DNA from: Oceanobacillus massiliensis str. N'diop
GTDB taxonomy: Bacteria > Bacillota > Bacilli > Bacillales > Amphibacillaceae
Direction: 5' to 3'
DNA length: 58,540 nucleotides
Assembly (NCBI RefSeq): GCF_000285495.1
Contig: NZ_HE610976.1
Coordinates: 152,007-210,546 of the forward strand
The notes under the pieces are model-generated. The model saw only the letters and a program-made list of their open reading frames with translations, had not been told where the DNA came from and did not search any database. Of the stretch, positions 20,754-31,791 are shown in pieces. Both the position numbers and the translations under genes were made by a program. Position 1 is the stretch's first letter, and every line of letters begins with the position of its first letter.

Positions 20754-21703
20754 TTAACTGTTTGGCACCGTTTCTCCACGTCTGATTTTATCTGCAAAAT
20801 CATCAATTTTCTTCAAACGGTGGTTGACGCCAGACTTGGAGATTTTGCCGCTCGTCATTAATTCACCCAGCTCCTTCAAGGAAACATCCTCATGCTGAAC
20901 CCGCAGCTTAGCAATTTCCTGCAGCTTATCCGGAAGCTGGTCGATACCTACTGTTTCCTCGATAAACTTGATGTTCTCAATTTGCCGGAATGCAGCACCG
21001 ATTGTTTTATTTAAGTTTGCCGTTTCACAATTTACTAGACGGTTAACTGAGTTGCGCATATCTCTTACTATCCGAACATCCTCAAATTTAAACAAGGCAT
21101 TATGGGCTCCGATAATACTTAAAAACTCAGTGATTTTCTCTGCCTCTTTAATGTAGACAATATAACCGTTTTTCCGTTCCAGCGTACGGGCACGCAAATC
21201 AAACGAATTGAGCAGCTCACACAGTGCATCGTTATGCTCCTGAAAGAAATTGGAGATTTCCAGATGATAGGATGACGTTTCCGGATTATTGATGGAGCCG
21301 CCCGCAAGAAAAGCTCCACGTAGATAGGCCCTTTTACAGCAAGGCTTATCCAGATATTTTTTTGAAATTGTTCGAACTACCGTAAATTGGTCCTGAATGA
21401 TATCCAGGTCTTCAAGAAACTGCTGGACACCCTCTTTCATCCGAACAATATAAACATTATTTTTCTTTAATTTCATTTTTTACGGACAAGCAATTCAACA
21501 GGCAATGAATAGCTCGATTTAATTAATGTGTATATCCTTCTGGCAATCGCAGCATTTTCTGTCTGTACATCAAGAGAATACCGCTGCCTGGATAATGAAA
21601 TTGCTCCATTCATGCGACTCAATGCAGCTAGTTCAGCAAGTCTGCAGCACTCATCAACTTCTATTGTTGTCAATTCCTTTTTTATTTCAGAAGCAAAGGA
21701 CAT
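20754..21703 (-). pseudogene. whiA: whiA, interrupted by a one-base frameshift
   Basis: WhiA is a DNA-binding protein with a LAGLIDADG-like N-domain and a C-terminal HTH that affects cell division in Bacillus. Here it is two overlapping frames. 21473-21703 encodes 76 residues ([20 protein letters not shown] to ELLVRKK, then TGA). 20754-21476 encodes 240 residues ([12 protein letters not shown] to the [20 protein letters not shown]). Their sum, 316, equals intact B. subtilis WhiA, in which LVRKK runs straight into [12 protein letters not shown]. The break is CGT-AAA-AAA-TGA at A6 (plus T6, 21476-21481); one more A, or a -1 slip, restores the whole protein. A real mutation, a sequence error and frameshifting are all possible. 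No other decay is seen. Confidence 0.85.
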
Positions 21704-21831
21704 ATCAGGTTTCCCCCTTTACCATTTCTACAAGAGAATGTTCCAAAAGTCAGAGCCAAAAATATAGCCTTCGTAATTCCTAAGTACCTATTTTCTTTTA
21801 AGCTCTTCTTTGACCATCTTCTTAAGATAAT

Positions 21832-22794
21832 CTATTTTTTGTCCATTAATGAATATAATAGGCTGGCAATTTTATTGTTATCATGACGCAAAGTAGGTTG
21901 TAAATGATTAATAATATCGCCTTCTATAATTTCCAGATCCATTTCCAGCAGTCGTTCCTTATCATATTTTACCGGTTCAGCCTTCTCTTCCGCATAAACG
22001 GCCCGAATGGTCTGATCGATCATTTCATTATGCACAATAATGGAATCGAGACAATCTTCACCAATATGATCACAGATTGCCTGTACATGATCGGATGCAG
22101 TAAAGCCGGTTGTTTCGCCCGATTGCGTCATCACATTGCAGACATAGACAACCTTTGCCTTTGTATCCCTAAGCGCCTCTTTCACCTGTGGAATGATGAG
22201 GTTTGGCATGATGCTGGTATAGAGGCTGCCTGGTGAAATAACTACCAGATCTGCTGCTTCTATGGCTCTGACTGCATGCGGCAGCGGCTTAACCGGCTGC
22301 GGCCTCAAAAAGACGCGCTTTATTTTCTTATTGGAAAGCGGAATGTTTGATTCTCCGGAGACAATCGTTCCATCTTCCATTTCCGCATGGAGAGACATAT
22401 TCTCGTTTGAAATAGGGAAAATTTTTCCTTTAACGTTTAAAACGCGTGAAATTTCCTTAATTCCTGTATTGAAATTACCGGTAACAGATGTCATTGCAGC
22501 AAGCAGCAGATTACCCATTGCATGGCCCGACAATCCATTCCCTTCCGAAAAGCGGTGCTGAAATAATTCAAGCAGCATCGGTTCAGCATCAGATAATGCG
22601 GCAATCACGTTCCGTATATCTCCTGGTGCAGGAATCGCCATCTCACTCCTGATTCTCCCCGTGCTTCCTCCGTCATCAGCTACGGTAACAAGCGCCGTCA
22701 ATTCGATCGGCAGATTTTTAAGTCCCCGCAGCAGTACAGGCATGCCTGTGCCACCGCCAATAACAACTATTCGCGGTCTTTTTTTCTTTCCCAT
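21832..22794 (-). CDS. yvcK: Gluconeogenesis/cell-wall factor YvcK (GlmR)
   Basis: UPF0052/CofD-like protein that binds UDP-GlcNAc and, in B. subtilis, stimulates amino-sugar synthesis under gluconeogenic growth. 320 residues: N-terminal Rossmann-like motif VVIGGGTGMPVLLRGL, then TVADDGGSTGRIR, then PGSLYTSIMPNLI. Encoded 1-2 bp after rapZ. The gap to whiA is 128 bp, longer than usual for this operon, with nothing recognisable in it. Confidence 0.95.
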   Translation of the reverse strand: MGKKKRPRIVVIGGGTGMPVLLRGLKNLPIELTALVTVADDGGSTGRIRSEMAIPAPGDIRNVIAALSDAEPMLLELFQHRFSEGNGLSGHAMGNLLLAAMTSVTGNFNTGIKEISRVLNVKGKIFPISNENMSLHAEMEDGTIVSGESNIPLSNKKIKRVFLRPQPVKPLPHAVRAIEAADLVVISPGSLYTSIMPNLIIPQVKEALRDTKAKVVYVCNVMTQSGETTGFTASDHVQAICDHIGEDCLDSIIVHNEMIDQTIRAVYAEEKAEPVKYDKERLLEMDLEIIEGDIINHLQPTLRHDNNKIASLLYSLMDKK

Positions 22795-22795
22795 A

Positions 22796-23677
22796 TTAAT
22801 GACCCTTTCTCTTGTCGATATCCCGGTGGCTCACATGCGTGATATAGTTGGAGCTAAGCTCCTTTGCAAAGTTCTCAGCTATTGCCACGGAACGGTGCTG
22901 CCCTCCTGTACATCCAATTGCCACTACAAGCTGGGATTTTCCCTCTTTTTTATATTGCGGAAGCATGAATTTCAGCAGATCAAGCACCTTTTCATTAAAC
23001 TTATGTGTATCCGTCCATTTAAATACATACGATGCGACATCCTGATTTAAACCGGTCAGCGGCTGAAGGTTGGCAACATAATGGGGATTAGGGAGAAAGC
23101 GTACATCGAATACCAAGTCCGCATCGATAGGCAAGCCGTATTTAAAACCAAAGGAAAGAAAGTGGACGGAGAAAATCTCCTGTTTCTTTTCCGAATAGAT
23201 TTTCAATATTTTTTCCCTCAATTCACGCGGCTTCAAAGAGGTTGTATCGATGATTCGCTGGGCACGTCCCCTTAGTTCATCAAGTATTTCCCTCTCCTGG
23301 GTAATCCCATTTAAAGGAAGCCCGCCGATTGAAAGCGGATGGGAGCGTCTTGTCTCCTTATATCTTGTTACCAGCGCTTCATTTTTAGCATCAAGAAACA
23401 GAATATGTTCCTCCAGCCATTCCACGGAACCAAGAACATCCAATGCCTCAAAAAGCGAGTCAAAAAATTCACGTCCCCGCAGGTCCATGACGAGTGCCAC
23501 TTTACGGATATTATTTGCAGAATCCTTCATCAGATCCATAAATTTCGGTAATAATGCCGGGGGCAGGTTATCTACGCAATAGTATCCCAGATCCTCAAAA
23601 CTTTGGACAGCAACTGTTTTGCCGGCACCAGACATGCCTGTTATAATAACCAATTTTGTTTCCTGCTCATTACTCAT
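22796..23677 (-). CDS. rapZ: RNase adapter / nucleotide-binding protein RapZ (YvcJ)
   Basis: P-loop protein of the RapZ family, 293 residues, with Walker [10 protein letters not shown] (residues 13-21), Walker B-like VMDLRGREF and the C-domain [13 protein letters not shown]. In E. coli RapZ controls glmS through small RNAs; in Bacillus YvcJ binds GTP and affects competence. The start at 23677 has GGGGAG nine nt upstream; the 35-codon upstream extension is dropped as unlike the family and overlapping the promoter. First gene of rapZ-yvcK-whiA-crh. Confidence 0.95.
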   Translation of the reverse strand: MSNEQETKLVIITGMSGAGKTVAVQSFEDLGYYCVDNLPPALLPKFMDLMKDSANNIRKVALVMDLRGREFFDSLFEALDVLGSVEWLEEHILFLDAKNEALVTRYKETRRSHPLSIGGLPLNGITQEREILDELRGRAQRIIDTTSLKPRELREKILKIYSEKKQEIFSVHFLSFGFKYGLPIDADLVFDVRFLPNPHYVANLQPLTGLNQDVASYVFKWTDTHKFNEKVLDLLKFMLPQYKKEGKSQLVVAIGCTGGQHRSVAIAENFAKELSSNYITHVSHRDIDKRKGH

Positions 23678-23818
23678 AATTGTATTCTCCCCTTCTAAAA
23701 CCGTTACGAAGCATCTAAGACTCTGTTGCAAATGCTTATTGCTTATATTCAATAGGTATGCAGACAAGTGCTTTGCATACACTATTATAGTTACTTTTTC
23801 TCAATGATATTACCTTAT

Positions 23819-23848
23819 ATTATACTATGAACGAATCGCTTCCAACAA
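23819..23848 (-). promoter_or_regulatory. Promoter of rapZ-yvcK-whiA-crh
   Basis: Minus strand TTGTTG (23843-23848), 18-bp spacer, perfect TATAAT (23819-23824), about 140 bp before rapZ. The rest of the 378-bp gap to trxB holds the trxB terminator and no gene. Confidence 0.55.
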
Positions 23849-23900
23849 GGGAATGCGATAAAAAGTATGACTTCGACAAAAACGGACAAGCTTCCAGTCA

Positions 23901-23930
23901 AAAAAAAGACACAGGTGCAAGCACCTGTGC
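23901..23930 (-). terminator. Terminator after trxB
   Basis: Perfect 9-bp stem CACAGGTGC/GCACCTGTG with a 2-nt loop, followed on the minus strand by a run of T (23901-23907). It lies about 125 bp past the trxB stop. Confidence 0.85.
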
Positions 23931-24055
23931 AATAAACTAATCTATCTATTAAAAGGGGGTCAATTAGTTATTTATAGTGTACCCCAAATATGTTTCGAAC
24001 GTATTACAGCACGATTAAAAAGCAGTTACTAAAGGTAAATTTTATTACACATTAT

Positions 24056-25009
<954 letters not shown>

Positions 25010-25086
25010 TTAAATCGCCCCTTCAATTCTTATAGTTTGACCATTTCAAGTTTATAAAATCATTATTCGGCCGTCTATTTATTTGC

Positions 25087-26085
25087 TCACACGATATCCC
25101 ATGGGCCTTCCTCTTTGGAAAGCTTTGGATGCTTTCTGCAGCCTTCTTCCCAAAGAGCCAAAGCTTTGCTTGGATCCCCATTTTGATATGCCGCTGCACT
25201 ATACCATTTAAAGTAGGATAGGTGGCTCATTACTTTTTCTTTTGGCAGCATCCGAAAACGCGGATATGCTTCCTGGTATAGCCCTGTTCTTGCCAATGTT
25301 ACCGCTATGCGCAGCTTTTGCTGGACATGGATTGGATATATATTTAGTAATGCCTGAATATGCTTTTCATATTCCTGTTCCATACCTATTTCATAATAAT
25401 ACAATGATAAATTAATATGGCTGTATAGAGAATTCGGATTTTCCGCTAATATATCCAGCTCCATATCAATTGCTTCCTGTTTACGGCCGGTAAAAAACAA
25501 TGCTTGTGTATAATCATGTTTAGCCATCATATACTCGGGAAAGATAAGCATCATCTCTTCAATTATGGGTATTGCTTTTTCCCATTCCATATTTTCAATA
25601 TGATAAAAGGCTGTTTCCTGATAGATTAATAATTCGTCCTCATCCTCCAGATTCCAGTCTTCATCATCTTCTTCCTCATCGATGTCAATCAATTCAAGCA
25701 GGCTTTTTGCCTCTTCCGTAAAATCTCCATCAGGCTCTTTTTCAAGATATGAATTTGCATATTTTTTGGCATCATTAAGTAAACCAAGATGCGCATAATT
25801 ATTTGCTATCAAATAGTAGCAGTCAATATAATCACTCGATTGCAATACACTTGTCAGAAGCTGGTTGGCAGCGTGATATGCTCCAATTTCCGTATAGATA
25901 ATCGACATCTGACATTTATATAAAGGTTCTTCCGGCTTCATTTCTGTAGCCTTTTTCATCCATTTTATTGCTATATCAAACTTTCTTTTTTGAAAAGCTT
26001 CTACACCTTTAGTAAAATAAAAATCACCTTCAGGAATAAAAGGGATAATGTTATCTATTTTGTCTTCCTTATCTTTTGCGTGCAT
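25087..26085 (-). CDS. Tetratricopeptide-repeat protein (YvcD-like)
   Basis: A 332-residue cytoplasmic protein of helical TPR units. Clear units include GVEAFQKRKFDIAIKWMKKA (near residue 30), YLIANNYAHLGLLNDAKKYA and HDYTQALFFTGRKQEAIDMEL. An acidic stretch (DIDEEEDDEDWNLEDEDE) lies in the middle. Probably a scaffold; no enzyme motif. AGGGGGATATCC places the start at 26085; the longer frame upstream crosses the glpD terminator. Same position as B. subtilis yvcD before trxB. Confidence 0.85.
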   Translation of the reverse strand: MHAKDKEDKIDNIIPFIPEGDFYFTKGVEAFQKRKFDIAIKWMKKATEMKPEEPLYKCQMSIIYTEIGAYHAANQLLTSVLQSSDYIDCYYLIANNYAHLGLLNDAKKYANSYLEKEPDGDFTEEAKSLLELIDIDEEEDDEDWNLEDEDELLIYQETAFYHIENMEWEKAIPIIEEMMLIFPEYMMAKHDYTQALFFTGRKQEAIDMELDILAENPNSLYSHINLSLYYYEIGMEQEYEKHIQALLNIYPIHVQQKLRIAVTLARTGLYQEAYPRFRMLPKEKVMSHLSYFKWYSAAAYQNGDPSKALALWEEGCRKHPKLSKEEGPWDIV

Positions 26086-26215
26086 GGATATCCCCCTAAA
26101 TTCGCAACATACGTCAAAATTATACCATATATTCATAGCTATTAATATAGGCGTTATAAAGCAAGGGCCAATCTTCATTGTTAATGAAATGTGCACAGCA
26201 CTGGTCTTATCAGAA

Positions 26216-26306
26216 ACAAAAAAGCCAACCGCTATGTCAGCTGCTCCGAAAATTATCGCGAAACGCTTCATCTTCGGCTGCTGCACATAGGATTGGCTTA
26301 TTTATT
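26216..26306 (-). terminator. Long hairpin terminator after glpD
   Basis: On the minus strand AAGCCAA...TTGGCTT, TATGT...ACATA and CAGC...GCTG form a nested imperfect stem of about 30 bp, followed by T6. The whole structure is about 80 nt, larger than the others here. It sits directly past the glpD stop. Confidence 0.75.
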
Positions 26307-26317
26307 TGAAATGAAAC

Positions 26318-27982
26318 CTATTTTCCAGGTGTTACCGCTTCATGAAGCAGCTGCTTCAATTCCGCTGCATAGCTTTCTTTTTGCGCTGCTTTCCAGCCGA
26401 ATGTTTTCGCCAGATAATTGATGACATTTTCCTGATGTTTTTCGACCCAATGGATGTTGAAAAATAATGCCCCTGTTCTTCTGACAAAAAAGTCAACAGG
26501 TTTATATGCCAATTCGTATTCAATAGCATAATTTAACTGAGCGAAAACAACTGGATCAATGTTCTCTGTATTGGCTTCTTCTTTTTTATTTTGGAAGATC
26601 TCATACAGATCATCGACATTTGAACCATATTTGCTTACCAGCTGGGCTGCATCTGTCTCTTTTAATCCAAGTCCGATTCCCTTTTCAATCTTTTGCTTCT
26701 TAAATTTCTCGAATCCTTCTGAACCGCCGACATCCCCACCAGAAATAGGCAGATGCTTTGTGTTACTTTTCGTATAAAGGATTCCTTTTTCTTCTTTTAG
26801 CTGTTTAACAATGGTGTCCACTGCCTGCTCAGCCATTTTGCGGTATCCAGTAAGCTTTCCGCCTGCCATGGATATCAATCCGGAATCGGATATGAAGATC
26901 TCATCTTTGCGTGAGATTTCGCTCGGACTGGATGCATTCTCTTCCGCAATCAATGGCCGCAATCCTGCCCAGCTTGATTCAATATCATCGGCAGAAATAT
27001 TCAGGGAAGGGAACATATAATCAATTGCTTTTAATAAATAATCTCTGTCCGCTTCCTTCATCACCGGATGAGCAATGTCACCTTCATAAGTTGTATCGGT
27101 AGTTCCTACGTATGTCTTGCCATCACGCGGGATTGCAAAAATCATCCGTCCATCTGGTGTATCAAAGTAAATCGCCTGCTGCAGAGGAAATGCATCATTT
27201 GAGAATACTAAGTGAACACCTTTCGTCAAATGCAGCGATTTCCCATTTTTGGATCCATCCAATTCCCGTACTTCATCAACCCATGGACCACCTGCATTTA
27301 TAATTTTGTCTGCATATATCTTATGGGATTCTCCACTGATTTGATCTTCTACCACAACACCAATTGCCTTATTGGTATTATCATAGATAAACTCAACAGC
27401 CTTTGCGTAGTTTACAGCATGTACACCCTGCTCTACGGCCTTTTTCATTACTTCAATTGTCAAGCGGGCATCATCTGTCTTATATTCGACATAGTAGCCG
27501 CCGCCTCTTAAATCTTTGCTTTTGATCAGCGGTTCTCTCTTCAATACTTCCTCTGGTTTAAACATGATTCGGCGTTCGCTTTTCTTCACCCCGGCAAGAA
27601 AATCATATACACGAAGACCGATATTGGAGGTCAATGGTCCCAATGTGCTGCCTTTATGAAATGGGAGCAGCATCCACTCAGGTGTGGTAACATGTGGACC
27701 ATTCTCATACACAATCGCCCTTTCTTTACCAACTTCTGCTACCATTTTAACTTCAAACTGCTGTAAATAGCGAAGTCCACCATGGACAAGCTTCGTTGAA
27801 CGGCTGGAGGTACCTGCAGCGAAATCCTGCATTTCAATTAATCCGGTCTTCATTCCTCTTCTTACAGCATCGAGTGAAATCCCAGCACCTGTAATTCCTC
27901 CACCAATCACCAAAACATCCAGTGAATTATTTTCCAATTGGTTAAAAATATCGGCTCTTTTGTAGCTCGAAAATTCTGTCAT
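26318..27982 (-). CDS. glpD: Aerobic glycerol-3-phosphate dehydrogenase
   Basis: FAD-dependent, membrane-associated oxidation of glycerol 3-phosphate to DHAP with electrons passed to quinone. 554 residues with FAD motif VIGGGITGAGISLDA (26-40), FAAGTSSRSTKLVHGGLRYL, GTTDTTYEGD and AGGKLTGYRKMAE. It has its own promoter and a leader with a terminator preceded by a GlpP-type motif, shared with glpF. Downstream is a long terminator. It is separated from glpFK by dhaKLM, unlike B. subtilis glpPFKD. Confidence 0.97.
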   Translation of the reverse strand: MTEFSSYKRADIFNQLENNSLDVLVIGGGITGAGISLDAVRRGMKTGLIEMQDFAAGTSSRSTKLVHGGLRYLQQFEVKMVAEVGKERAIVYENGPHVTTPEWMLLPFHKGSTLGPLTSNIGLRVYDFLAGVKKSERRIMFKPEEVLKREPLIKSKDLRGGGYYVEYKTDDARLTIEVMKKAVEQGVHAVNYAKAVEFIYDNTNKAIGVVVEDQISGESHKIYADKIINAGGPWVDEVRELDGSKNGKSLHLTKGVHLVFSNDAFPLQQAIYFDTPDGRMIFAIPRDGKTYVGTTDTTYEGDIAHPVMKEADRDYLLKAIDYMFPSLNISADDIESSWAGLRPLIAEENASSPSEISRKDEIFISDSGLISMAGGKLTGYRKMAEQAVDTIVKQLKEEKGILYTKSNTKHLPISGGDVGGSEGFEKFKKQKIEKGIGLGLKETDAAQLVSKYGSNVDDLYEIFQNKKEEANTENIDPVVFAQLNYAIEYELAYKPVDFFVRRTGALFFNIHWVEKHQENVINYLAKTFGWKAAQKESYAAELKQLLHEAVTPGK

Positions 27983-28055
27983 TGTCTACACTCCCTAAAA
28001 TATCTATAGTCTATTCCTATCTATACCCTTTTTCATGGTAATCATGTGAAAAATG

Positions 28056-28117
28056 AAAAAACCGCAAACATACTAATACATTTATGCATCAGTAGCTTAC
28101 GGTTTCTCCATTTCTCC
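28056..28117 (-). promoter_or_regulatory. glpD leader: GlpP antiterminator motif and terminator
   Basis: In the RNA, GGAGAAATGGAGA (28105-28117) runs into the foot of a long stem (arms about 28083-28107 and 28058-28080) followed by T6. The same motif, GGAGATATGGAGA, lies at the foot of the glpF leader terminator. B. subtilis GlpP prevents termination in the glpD leader when glycerol 3-phosphate is present. The structure is seen; GlpP as reader is inferred from the shared motif and the nearby glpP gene. Confidence 0.75.
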
Positions 28118-28141
28118 GTCCAACCATATTAACTTACCTAA

Positions 28142-28170
28142 ATTATAGCACAGCATATCAGTCGTGTACA
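28142..28170 (-). promoter_or_regulatory. glpD promoter
   Basis: Minus strand TGTACA (28165-28170), 17-bp spacer, TATAAT (28142-28147), 18 bp from the end of dhaM. The transcript would start about 25 bp before the antiterminator motif. Confidence 0.6.
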
Positions 28171-28185
28171 GCGCTAATAATTCCG

Positions 28186-28557
28186 CTAAAATGATTTTTC
28201 CACAGCAGCACAAACTTCCTCCAGACCTTTATTCATGCCTGACTCTACTGCAGCAACATAAGCACCTTCGACTATTGGCGCTTCTATTAATCTGACATTC
28301 TGTGACTCGACCATTTCAATTGCAATTTCTGCATTCATCTTGGCACTGCCAATATCGTAAAATATAACGACACCTTTTCCCTGATCTGCGTTCTGAATGG
28401 CCGCTAGAATTTTATCAATGCTTGTACCTATCTCATTCTCTTCCGTACCACCTGCCAGTTGAATCGGGACGTCTGTTATAACCTGTCGAATCAAATCTTT
28501 GAGTCCTTCAACGATTTTAGGGCTATGGGAAATCAAGACAATACCGACATACTCCAT
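28186..28557 (-). CDS. dhaM: PTS-dependent dihydroxyacetone kinase, phosphotransferase subunit DhaM
   Basis: EIIA-mannose-type protein that passes phosphate from HPr to the ADP bound in DhaL. 123 residues; the phosphorylatable His11 is in VLISHSPKI, and the DIGSAKMN motif is conserved. It is the short single-domain form, without the fused HPr and EI domains of E. coli DhaM. Its ATG overlaps the dhaL stop by one base (TAATG). Last gene of dhaKLM. Confidence 0.93.
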   Translation of the reverse strand: MEYVGIVLISHSPKIVEGLKDLIRQVITDVPIQLAGGTEENEIGTSIDKILAAIQNADQGKGVVIFYDIGSAKMNAEIAIEMVESQNVRLIEAPIVEGAYVAAVESGMNKGLEEVCAAVEKSF

Positions 28558-29183
28558 TATTGTTCAGCCTCCTTCAAAACCTCTGCCAATGCATCAAACA
28601 CATAGAATGATGACACGGATCCAGGATCGATATGGCCAATCGATTTTTCTTTGAAATATGCAGCCCTTCCCTTCGTAGCCATCATACCCTTTGTTTGTTC
28701 CATAGCTTTTTTGGCCGTTTCGGACAATCGATCCGTTTCAAAGCTGCCTTCACCTTGTTTCAGGTATGCCACAACAGATGACCAGACATCCACCATCGTC
28801 TTTTCGCCAGTTGTGGCCTTGCCGCGTCCCATCACTCCTTGCAGCCCTTCCTCAAGCCCGTTGGTCAACGCATCATAATCAACAGGTTCCTTACCTTTTA
28901 CCGCCATAGAAAACTTTAAAAATGCCGTTCCGAACAATGGTCCGGAAGCTCCTCCAACTTTGGATATCAATGTCATTGCTGCATCTTTCATTACATCTGA
29001 TACGGTCTCATAATCCTGTCCTGTCAATTTATTTACTGTTTCCTGAAAACCGCGGGCCATATTAATGCCATGATCACTATCTCCGATGGCCTGATCGAGT
29101 TCGGTCAGGTATTCTTTGTTTGCTTGGATTTTTTCATTGATTTTTTCAAACCATTGGACACTTTGCTCTGTTTGTATCTTCAT
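28557..29183 (-). CDS. dhaL: Dihydroxyacetone kinase subunit DhaL
   Basis: ADP-binding subunit that phosphorylates dihydroxyacetone held by DhaK. 208 residues with the Mg/ADP aspartates in AIGDSDHGINMARG, then SKVGGASGPLFGTAF and GRAAYFKEKSIGHIDPGS. The start at 29183 has AAGGAAG at the right distance; the frame reaches 18 codons further into the end of dhaK. Middle gene of dhaKLM. Confidence 0.95.
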   Translation of the reverse strand: MKIQTEQSVQWFEKINEKIQANKEYLTELDQAIGDSDHGINMARGFQETVNKLTGQDYETVSDVMKDAAMTLISKVGGASGPLFGTAFLKFSMAVKGKEPVDYDALTNGLEEGLQGVMGRGKATTGEKTMVDVWSSVVAYLKQGEGSFETDRLSETAKKAMEQTKGMMATKGRAAYFKEKSIGHIDPGSVSSFYVFDALAEVLKEAEQ

Positions 29184-29199
29184 TATGATTCTTCCTTTC

Positions 29200-30195
29200 T
29201 TATGAATGGAATGCAGGTGCCTCTGATTCAGCATCAAGCAATGATTTCAGTTGATCATCCAATTTCAATAATGTTAAAGAACATCCCGCCATTTCCAATG
29301 CAGTCATATACTCGCCAATGAATGTTTTGTAAATGCGGATTCCTTTTTCCGTCAACAGTTTATTTACTTTACTATTAACGATATATAGTTCCATTTCCGG
29401 TGTGGAGCCTAATCCATTGACCATTACAGCTACCTCGTCGTTCTGGGAAAGATCCATATCGCTAAGTATCTTATCTGTCAGCTCTTTAGCAATCTCATCA
29501 GCAGTGGAAATTGGCTTTCGTTCTATTCCCGCCTCCCCATGTATACCAATTCCGATCTCCATTTCATTCTCGTCCAGTTGAAAACTTGGCTTGCCGGCTG
29601 CAGGTACGGTGCAGGGCATCAGTGCCATCCCCATGGAACGAACGTTAGCAACCGTTTTTTCAGCGACATTTTTAACTTCTTCAAGCGAAGCTCCTTGTTC
29701 CGCCTTTGCCCCGGCAATCTTATGGACAAAGACAGTGCCCGCAATCCCTCTTCTCCCAGTTGTAAATGAACTGTCCTCTACCGCTACATCATCATTAACT
29801 ATTACCTTGTCTACCTGAATACCATCCAGCTCTGCTAATTCAGCCGCCATGTCGAAGTTCAAGACATCTCCAGTATAGTTTTTGATAATCAGGAATACTC
29901 CTTTGCCGCCGTCTACTGCTTTAATGGCTTCGTAAATCTGATCAGGTGTCGGTGATGTAAATACCTCGCCCGCGACTGCCGCATCAAGCATCCCTTTCCC
30001 AACATACCCTGCATGGGCAGGTTCGTGCCCACTGCCGCCACCGCTGACAAGTCCGACTTTGCCAGCAACAGGGGCATCCTTTCTGGTAATTGCTGTTGTT
30101 CCAGTTAATGGTTTAATTTTTTCGGGATGGGCCGCAATCATTCCGCTAATCATATCCTGAACGACTTGATTTGGATCATTGATAATTTTCTTCAT
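29200..30195 (-). CDS. dhaK: Dihydroxyacetone kinase subunit DhaK
   Basis: Binds dihydroxyacetone as a covalent hemiaminal on a histidine and presents it to DhaL. 331 residues; GLVSGGGSGHEPAHAGYVG and GAVAGEVFTSPTPDQI-type motifs near the N-terminus (here AAVAGEVFTSPTPDQIYEAI) and the histidine in GIGIHGEAGI. AGGAGG lies nine nt before the ATG at 30195. It starts 91 bp after glpK with only a modest hairpin between, so read-through from glpFK is likely. Product is DHAP, feeding tpiA and gapA. Confidence 0.95.
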   Translation of the reverse strand: MKKIINDPNQVVQDMISGMIAAHPEKIKPLTGTTAITRKDAPVAGKVGLVSGGGSGHEPAHAGYVGKGMLDAAVAGEVFTSPTPDQIYEAIKAVDGGKGVFLIIKNYTGDVLNFDMAAELAELDGIQVDKVIVNDDVAVEDSSFTTGRRGIAGTVFVHKIAGAKAEQGASLEEVKNVAEKTVANVRSMGMALMPCTVPAAGKPSFQLDENEMEIGIGIHGEAGIERKPISTADEIAKELTDKILSDMDLSQNDEVAVMVNGLGSTPEMELYIVNSKVNKLLTEKGIRIYKTFIGEYMTALEMAGCSLTLLKLDDQLKSLLDAESEAPAFHS

Positions 30196-30238
30196 CTCAT
30201 TCATCCTCCTGCTAATTAACTTTTACCCGATAATTCCC

Positions 30239-30277
30239 AAAAGAGATCAAATTTTAATAGAAATTTGATCTCTTTTT
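30239..30277 (-). terminator. Hairpin between glpK and dhaK
   Basis: Stem AAGAGATCAAATTT with its complement and a short AT loop, then only T4 on the minus strand. It may lower rather than abolish transcription of dhaKLM. No separate dhaK promoter is visible in the remaining 40 bp. Confidence 0.7.
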
Positions 30278-30285
30278 GTCACCCA

Positions 30286-31791
<1,506 letters not shown>

